14,083 nucleotides of DNA from CAMDWQ01 sp964543965 (GTDB lineage: Bacteria; Omnitrophota; Gorgyraeia; 2-02-FULL-51-18), in contig CAZJAX010000046.1 in assembly GCA_964543965.1 (NCBI GenBank), forward strand, positions 1-14,083, given 5' to 3'. The notes under the pieces were generated by a model. The model ran no database searches. It was not told where the DNA came from and worked only from the letters and a program-made list of their open reading frames with translations. The first letter of the stretch is position 1; each line of letters begins with the position of its first letter. Below are positions 8,459-14,083 of the stretch, piece by piece. A program made the position numbers and the translations under genes.

Positions 8459-11400
8459 GTGAAAAAAAAGCACAGCTTTCTGCGGTCGATCTCATTCCTG
8501 CTCATCCTTTCCTTATGTGTCGAGCAGATCGCTTATGCCAGCCCCGACCCTGCTCCGTACAAAATCGATCTATTTTTAAAGCCGAAGGCCGATCTCGGTC
8601 TTCCCGAATCGGTCGCTTCTGTCGACGATTCATATCGCAGCGCATCAGACCTCAAAACCCTTTACTTGATACAAGATGCCCACACCAATACCTCCGGTCA
8701 GCGGAATTTAGCCAAGACGCTGGATATACTCTTTAAAAAGGATAAAAAATTAAAATATGTTTTCGTCGAAGCCGGCTTTGGAGACAACTCGCTGTCCTTC
8801 CTGAGACGCTACGGCACGCCGGATGAACGCAGGATGATCGCGGAACCTTTTTTGCGGAGCGGCGAGCTTCACGGGGAGGAGTATCTCGATCTTACCGCGA
8901 GCCACGATTTTTGCGTGTGGGGGGTCGAAGACTGGGAACTCTATAAAAAGTCCATCGAAGATTATAGGGCAGTCGCAGGTGAAAGGGAGAAGTTCTCGGA
9001 TTATCTGGCGCGCATCCAGGCGTCGCTGGATACGCTGAAGCCTAGAGTTTACAACCCTCTTTTGCTGGCTTTGGATGCGGCGCAGGAAAAATTCAGAAAA
9101 GAGGAGCTTTCGCTGACGGCTTATGCGGATCTCCTTGAGACGCATGGCGGCGCGCTGCGGACGGATCTGCACGCCTATGCCGCGCTGAAAAATTTGAAAA
9201 ACCTACGGAAGAAAGAAAACAGCATCGATTTTAAGAAAGCCAACGAAGAGCAGAGCAGGCTCCTGCTGAGCTTATCAGCCCATGACCAAAATGAACTTTT
9301 GGAGCTGGCGCAAAAGGTGAAGGGTCCGTCGAAGCTTTCCGGAGAAGATGCCGAAGAAAAAAGTTACTACGATCTTCTGGGAGAGAAGGCGGGAAAGGAA
9401 ATAGCGAATTATCCCGAACTTTTCAAATATCTGGCGTATTTGAGAGCGGCAAAAAAGATCCGGGCCTCGGAAGTGCTATCGGAAATAACGAACCTCGAGC
9501 GCGAAATATTTTCCAAGGCGGCTGTCACCCAGGACGAAAAGATCCTCGTTCGGGCGCAGAACGCCTCACGGCTTTTGGGCAGACTCTTAAGGCTTTCTCT
9601 GACTCCTGACGAATATAAGGAATACAAGGCGCTGACCCGTGATTTTGAGATCGCGCGGATGACAGGTTTTCTCAATCAAAAGATCATGCGGATGAAGTCT
9701 TATTATGACCGGGCTCTGTTTCTGGAACCCGGATATGAAGAGATCGTAGGACACGCCGAAGCTTTCTATGAGTCGACGTATTCCCGCGACAAAAACTTTA
9801 TACAAAAAGCCCTCGCCAAGATGGGGGATGAGTCGCAGGAACGCGCTGTCATGATCACCGGCGGTTTCCATTCGCCGAACCTCAAGAGTCTTTTAAAGAA
9901 CGAGGATGTTTCATATGTATCGATCACGCCCAGGATCCTGCACGAAACCAACCAGAAACGTTATGAAGATATTCTTCTGAGCCAGCGGGCGTCTATGGCG
10001 GCCGCGGTCATAGGAGCATCTTCGGGTGCGCCCGCATCGGCGGACCGCACGCTGACGGCGGCCGCGCAGTTCATGGTTTGGGAGCAAAGCGGACGCTCTT
10101 CGACGGTGCTCGGCCGATATCTATCGAGTGCGCGCGAAGCGGGGCTGATCCCATCAACGGATGACCCTCTAACTAAAGCCTCTTGGGCTAAAAATCTGCG
10201 AACGACGGCTCTGTCGGAGCCAGCGCGCGGCAAGCGTCAGCCCGTATCTGAGGAGCCGGGCGCCCGCATGGCAGCGGAGTTTGAACCTGTCGATTCAGAC
10301 GGCCTTTCCGAAGCGCAGATACTCACCAACCTGGCGGCCGAGAAGGAGACCCGCACCGATGACTTGATGACCGCACTTTTCCATAACTGGGAAGACATGG
10401 GCGTCAAAATCAAGCGTCTTCGTGACGAGGTGATCGGAAAGCTCCCGTACGTGCAGCCCGCGCTGCGATATCAGTTCAACCTGGCACTCAGAAATCTTGT
10501 CCGGGAAGAGGAAATGCGCGCCGGCCTCGAGCTCGAGGCGCTTAACGAGCTTGTGGATGAAATCTACATTTATCACTATGCTGCCGAGCTTTCATTTTTG
10601 ACCGGAGCGAAACCTTCGGATCAGGATGGAGCAGTGCTCGACGCCATGAGGCGCCGCGGTCCGCCAGTTTTTTTTCAGCGGCCTCAGGACGATTTTGATC
10701 CCCAACGTGTAGGTCAGCTGAATTCGATTTTCAACGATTTCCTCGACAACCTAAAGCACGTCTATCCCGAAACGGCATTAATTTTTGCGCGCGTAGACGA
10801 CGACCCGCGCTATCCGGATCACTTTCAGATTATTGTGCGCGACGGCGGCATCACTTCCAATGCCAAAAATATTCAGAATTCGATTTTCGGTGAATGGCAG
10901 GAAGAGAACCGCTTTCACGCTTACTATAACACTATCGACAGGGTTGTTCGTAACGTGCTGGGAGGCGAATACACCATCGAATATACCGTGCGACGCCCTG
11001 GCGGTGACGTGAAACCTGCGGGAGAAAGACTTTCCGATAAGCGGAGCATTGCCCGCTATTTCTCAGGTACGTTCGGAAAACTCCCGTGGGTACGATCGGT
11101 ATTCATCTTTTTCCGCAACCGGCTCGGCTGGAGGTGGGTCGGCCAGCCCCACGTCGACCGTACGGAGCGGGCGCTGCGAGCGGGAGAAACCGGCGCCAAG
11201 ATCACGTTGTTTATCCCGAAAANNNNNNNNNNNNNNNNNNNNNNNNNNNNNNNNNNNNNNNNNNNNNNNNNNNNNNNNNNNNNNNNNNNNNNNNNNNNNN
11301 NNNNNNNNNNNNNNNNNNNNNNCGGGCGCTGCGAGCGGGAGAAACCGGCGCCAAGATCACGTTGTTTATCCCGAAAACGAGCCTGATGAGGCAGGGCGCC

Positions 11401-14083
11401 CGCTTGGCAAAATCCATTAAAGATGAGGGATCTCAGTGGTGGGAGCCGAATTATTGGATGCGTCTGGACCGCATCGTTGCGCTCATTTTCTCGGCCGCGA
11501 TCGCGGCGATGATCATCAGCGCCGCTTCGACTTATCTGAACAAGGCCGCCGGGGACATCAATAAAGCGCTCGATAAGAACAAGCCGGCCGCGAACAAGCC
11601 CAAGGGAGCGCGTCTGGCGGAAGACAAAAAAGAAGCTCTCAATCCCTTGCAGAAAGTCGTCGCCCATCCCTGGTTTTTGGCCGGATTTTCACTGACGCTC
11701 ATGACGGCGATGGGATATTTTTTCGGGCCGATCGCATTCTTTGTTTCTTTGAATCCGTTTATCCTGATAGGTCTCACCGGCCTGATTCAGGACGCCGCGG
11801 GGGTAAATTCTTCCGGCAGCATTTTTTTTGTCGGCCGTTTCGAAGATCTTCCTGAAGGCGCCGAGTATCCGACCGCGACGATCGCGATCCCATTTTTCAA
11901 AGAACCTATCGAGACGGTCATGGAGACCGTGCTGCAAGCCAAGAAGGCGGTCGACCATTACAACGCCCAGGCGGGTGCCGTCAAAGCCAATCTCGTCATC
12001 TTTGAAGACGGTCTTCAAGTCATCGGCCCTGAGGAGAGAGATGCGCGCATCGAGTTTTATAAACGGAACGGCGTTTCTTATATTGCCCGTCCGCCCAACA
12101 AGGCAGGAGTGTATACGCGCACAGGGATGTTCAAGAAAGCCAGCAATCTTAACAACGGCCATCGTCTCGACCGCGAGATCCGCCGGCGGATGTCCGAGGG
12201 CGGTCTGAGCGCCGAAGCGGCGCTGAATGAGCTGATGACAGGCCCTGTCGATCCGGAAACGCGCGACGATCTTCTCCAGACGCACGGCAACATTCTTTTA
12301 GGCGACATGATCCTTTACCTGGACAACGACTCCTACACTCCCGTCGAGGGTCTTACGGCCAGCGTGCATGCGATGCTGCGCCGTCCGAACGCCGGATTTA
12401 TTCAGCATGTGTCCGCGCCCCTCAATCCCACGCACAATCTTCTGACCCGCGTGCATGCGGTGGCCGCCCGCTCCTTTTGGCGTTTCACCATGAAGATCAG
12501 GAGCCTATATGCTCCGGCATCTATTCTCGGCCACAATCTTTTGGTCCGAAAAGCTGCGCTCGACGAAGTCATGGACGAAGCCGTGGAGCCTGCGCCATGG
12601 CACGAAGGCCGCGGCGCGGACGACATCGTGACAGGTATCGCGATCCGCAACGCCAAGAGCCATTATTACGGCGTCTTGGCCGATCTGCCGTTCGATGACG
12701 GAGGTTTTAAGGAAGGTCTGCCTCAGTCTTACACGGAGATCGCCGGGCAATTGAGGCGCTACGGTTCCACAGCCACGGGGTCTATATTCAATCCGATCAC
12801 CGAATGGTGGTCAAAGGGGGTATTCCGGCCGGAATATTGGAATCTTTTGCAAAGCCGAGGCGCCGAAGAGACGCCGGTCACGCTGGGCGAAAAATTCGAT
12901 CTCTTTTTCTGGGCGATGGGCGGACTGCAGGCGACTTTTCTGCTTTTGCTTCCGGCATACTTCATCGGTCTTGCCGTGCTCAAGGGATTTGCAATGGGAC
13001 CTGCGCTGGTGATGGGAGCTTTGATCGGCGCCATCGTTCCCGTTGTATTGACGGTGTATTTTCTGTACCGCTCGCCTGTCAGCCAGCGAAGCGAATTCAT
13101 CAATACGTTCATTTACGCGCCTTTCCTATATTTTTGTCTGACGATCTATTTCGGGATAGGGACCGTCTATGACATGTTTTTGGCAAAGGCCAAGGTCTAC
13201 CGATCGACGGCTATCGGAGATCTGAAAGATGACAGTTATTTGACAGCCGTTAAAGCCTCCTGGGATGCCAACAAGACCCAGGTTTTGACCGGTGCGGCGC
13301 TTTTGGCGGGCGGCGTTGCGCTGCTGGCGGCATTTCCTGCTTCTGCGCCATTGTGGATGCTCGCTTCCTTTATTTTTTTCATCGCCGCCGCATTGATCGT
13401 CAGCCCTTTTCTTTACGAACAAAAGCCGTCTGCTATGGATCCGGGATCTGCTCGGGCCGCCGCTCAGTTCCGCATGCCTTCATTTGTCAGGGCAAGCCTT
13501 TATCCTCTCCTCCTCTTTATCCTTACGATGTTCGTTGCCCCGCAATCATTGAACCGCGTGGAAAAATCCGATGAAAATAAGGATGTGAAAATACAAAAAA
13601 TGGCCGGCAATGAAGGCGTGGTTTTTGAATCGGAAAAATTCATCATTCACCGCACTGCAAGAGGCTATTATTTTTTCGACAAAGGAAGAGAAAGGGACCA
13701 TTTTGAGATCATCGGCGCCGGCGCCGATGTGCCGGAAGGCTATCGGTGGGAATTCTTTCTCAGGCACGGCGTCGCTTCGTATAACCCTGAGACCAAAATC
13801 GCGGTTCCCGTACCCGGAGTATGGCTTTCCACCAAGTCTCCGTTTCCGCCTGATAAGAATCTGATGTTTTTGACACAGCTTAAAAACCGCGTGACGGAGG
13901 CGCAGAAGGTCCTTCCCGGCAATCCAGGCATTGAGGACGCAGTTCTGCATATCGAAAATGCGATCAACGTGCAGCAGCGCAAACCCAAGCGGATCGGCGC
14001 TGAGGTCAAATCTCCGGATAACACAGGCGCCCGGATGGCTGAAGAGAAAGGAAAAAACGATGATCTGACCCCTTATGAAGCGC
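8459..14083 (+). CDS. Giant Tiki/GHKL/GT2 membrane polyprotein, right end cut by the window
   Basis: GTG 8459 follows AAGGAA at 6-base spacing and opens a signal peptide ending near AYAS (residue ~28); no ATG fits as well. The gap at 11223-11322 shifts the frame, but merging the duplicated 55-base ends (removing 155 bases) restores one frame open to the window edge, at least 1823 aa. Order: Tiki/ChaN-like domain (~65-497), GARMA linker (601-605), degenerate GHKL ATPase-like domain (~749-921), GARLA, one transmembrane helix, GARLA, a hydrophobic hairpin, a GT2 glycosyltransferase with D, DND, DD and QLRRY motifs, further transmembrane helices, an unassigned domain, and a final GARMA at the edge. 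Inferred role: synthesis and export of a surface polysaccharide, with extracytoplasmic accessory modules. If the merge is wrong there would be two genes, but the post-gap part has no start of its own. Confidence 0.85.
8650..9948 (+). other. Tiki/TraB/ChaN-like domain
   Basis: Residues about 65-497. LYLIQDAHTNTSGQRN (Asp73, His75) opens the domain, VFVEAGFGD follows (Glu104), then GELHGEEYLD and VWGVEDWELY. It closes with MITGGFHSPNLKSLL (Gly468-Gly469-Phe470-His471) and YVSITPRI. An early [DE]xH, an acidic strand and a late GG-x-H match the Tiki superfamily (TraB, GumN, ChaN, EreA-like), some of which are metal-dependent hydrolases and others haem binders. A long helical insertion (about residues 150-430) is unusual. 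Function is not assigned beyond superfamily. Confidence 0.6.
10259..10273 (+). other. GARMA inter-module motif 1
   Basis: Encodes EEPGARMAAEF at residues 598-608, within a low-complexity linker between the Tiki-like and GHKL-like domains. Three more exact GAR[ML]A copies occur at 11395, 11605 and 14026, each at a domain junction. Confidence 0.85.
10700..11222 (+). other. Degenerate GHKL / histidine-kinase-type ATPase domain
   Basis: About residues 749-921. An N-box-like helix reads SIFNDFLDNLKHVYP. A G1-like strand reads FQIIVRDGGITSN, matching the V-x-DNGxG motif. YNTIDRVVRNVLGG then leads into EYTIEY, as in the segment after the G2 box. The last strand GAKITLFIPK matches the usual GT-x-F-x-x-LP ending. 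The glycine-rich G2 loop (GLGL) is missing, so ATP binding may be lost. A helical region before it (10340-10600) contains FHNWEDMGVKIKRLRDEV and could be a dimerisation segment. Placement is by motif order only. Confidence 0.5.
11168..11222 (+). repeat. 55-base gap-edge duplicate, copy 1
   Basis: Identical to 11323-11377 across the second N run. It is best read as one genomic copy seen at both contig ends that the scaffolder did not merge. The codons are the C-terminal strand of the GHKL-like domain. Confidence 0.93.
11223..11322. other. Assembly gap (100 N) with overlapping contig ends
   Basis: Exactly 100 N between two identical 55-base ends. The true gap is almost certainly negative: the contigs overlap by 55 bases. 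Merging them rejoins the coding frame. Confidence 0.95.
11323..11377 (+). repeat. 55-base gap-edge duplicate, copy 2
   Basis: Same 55 bases as 11168-11222. Both gaps in this window involve an exact 55-base word, which fits an assembler run at k=55. Confidence 0.93.
11395..11409 (+). other. GARLA inter-module motif 2
   Basis: Encodes RQGARLAKS, between the end of the GHKL-like domain and the first internal transmembrane helix (11473-11535, IVALIFSAAIAAMIISAAS). Confidence 0.85.
11605..11619 (+). other. GARLA inter-module motif 3
   Basis: Encodes NKPKGARLAEDKKEA in a Lys/Ala-rich linker between the transmembrane helix at 11473-11535 and the hydrophobic hairpin at 11671-11785 that precedes the glycosyltransferase. 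Confidence 0.85.
11860..12800 (+). other. GT2 cellulose-synthase-like glycosyltransferase domain
   Basis: The nucleotide-binding start reads TATIAIPFFKEP. The first acidic motif is VIFEDG (Asp at 12007). KKASNLN matches the KAxxLN segment of GT2 enzymes. The DxD motif is LYLDND (12322-12330). The presumed catalytic acidic pair is GADDIVTG (Asp-Asp at 12619-12624). QLRRY (12748-12762) is a Tyr variant of the QxxRW motif of processive synthases. These motifs occur in the correct order and spacing. Such enzymes transfer sugar from a nucleotide sugar in the cytoplasm and pass the polymer across the membrane. The sugar and linkage cannot be read from sequence. Confidence 0.85.
12898..13548 (+). 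other. Membrane-spanning region after the GT2 domain
   Basis: Hydrophobic stretches lie near 12901-12990, 13000-13068, 13105-13170, 13285-13335, 13345-13415 and 13492-13545. This gives about six helices and matches the membrane channel region that follows the catalytic domain in cellulose-synthase-like proteins. A diverged GARMA-like peptide, PGSARAAAQF (13441-13470), lies between the last two helices. Confidence 0.75.
14026..14040 (+). other. GARMA inter-module motif 4
   Basis: Encodes DNTGARMAEEKGKND close to the right edge, after an unassigned extramembrane domain (about 13600-13970). By analogy with the other copies, another module should begin just beyond the window. Confidence 0.85.

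Noticed and set aside
11049..11667. Plus- and minus-strand frames running through the second gap
   Set aside because: They read through N and through both copies of the 55-base overlap, so they are artefacts of the scaffold.

Overview
The window most likely comes from an assembled environmental genome of an uncultivated Gram-negative bacterium. My best guess is Candidatus Omnitrophota or a relative. That guess rests on very long multidomain secreted or membrane proteins, a GAR[M/L]A peptide repeated between modules, and a secreted Tiki-like domain with a GGFH signature; no marker gene confirms it. Two runs of exactly 100 N (6300-6399 and 11223-11322) are scaffold gaps. Each is bordered by a 55-base repeated word, which points to breaks in a k=55 de Bruijn graph. 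All supported genes are on the plus strand.

Region 1 (1-322) is a regulatory leader. A sigma70-like promoter (87-114) starts a transcript that folds almost at once into a c-di-GMP-I (GEMM-I) riboswitch (119-214). An intrinsic terminator (203-238) overlaps the 3' strand of riboswitch helix P1, so the two cannot form together. This suggests an ON switch in which c-di-GMP prevents termination.

Region 2 (323-8309) is one giant secreted protein, at least 2628 aa once the first gap is removed. It has a signal peptide, an alpha/alpha-toroid domain, three copies of a ~60-aa repeat, a second toroid-like domain, about 20 more repeat copies, a three-lobed DUF5648 domain, and four and a half final repeats. 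A 379-bp perfect DNA duplication shows that the array has expanded recently. An intrinsic terminator follows.

Region 3 (8459 to the right edge) is a second giant open frame with a GTG start, whose Shine-Dalgarno sequence sits in the loop of a perfect hairpin. The second gap splits it, but merging the duplicated 55-base ends restores one frame of at least 1823 aa. Its order is: signal peptide, Tiki/ChaN-like domain, GARMA, degenerate GHKL (histidine-kinase ATPase-like) domain, GARLA, transmembrane helix, GARLA, transmembrane hairpin, cellulose-synthase-like GT2 glycosyltransferase, several transmembrane helices, an unassigned domain, then another GARMA at the edge.

Taken together, the window pairs a c-di-GMP-controlled secreted carbohydrate-related repeat protein with a membrane glycosyltransferase polyprotein. 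An exopolysaccharide or cell-surface role is a reasonable inference but is not shown. The best candidates for new biology are the ~60-aa repeat family, the GAR[M/L]A inter-module motif, and the riboswitch control of a giant surface protein.
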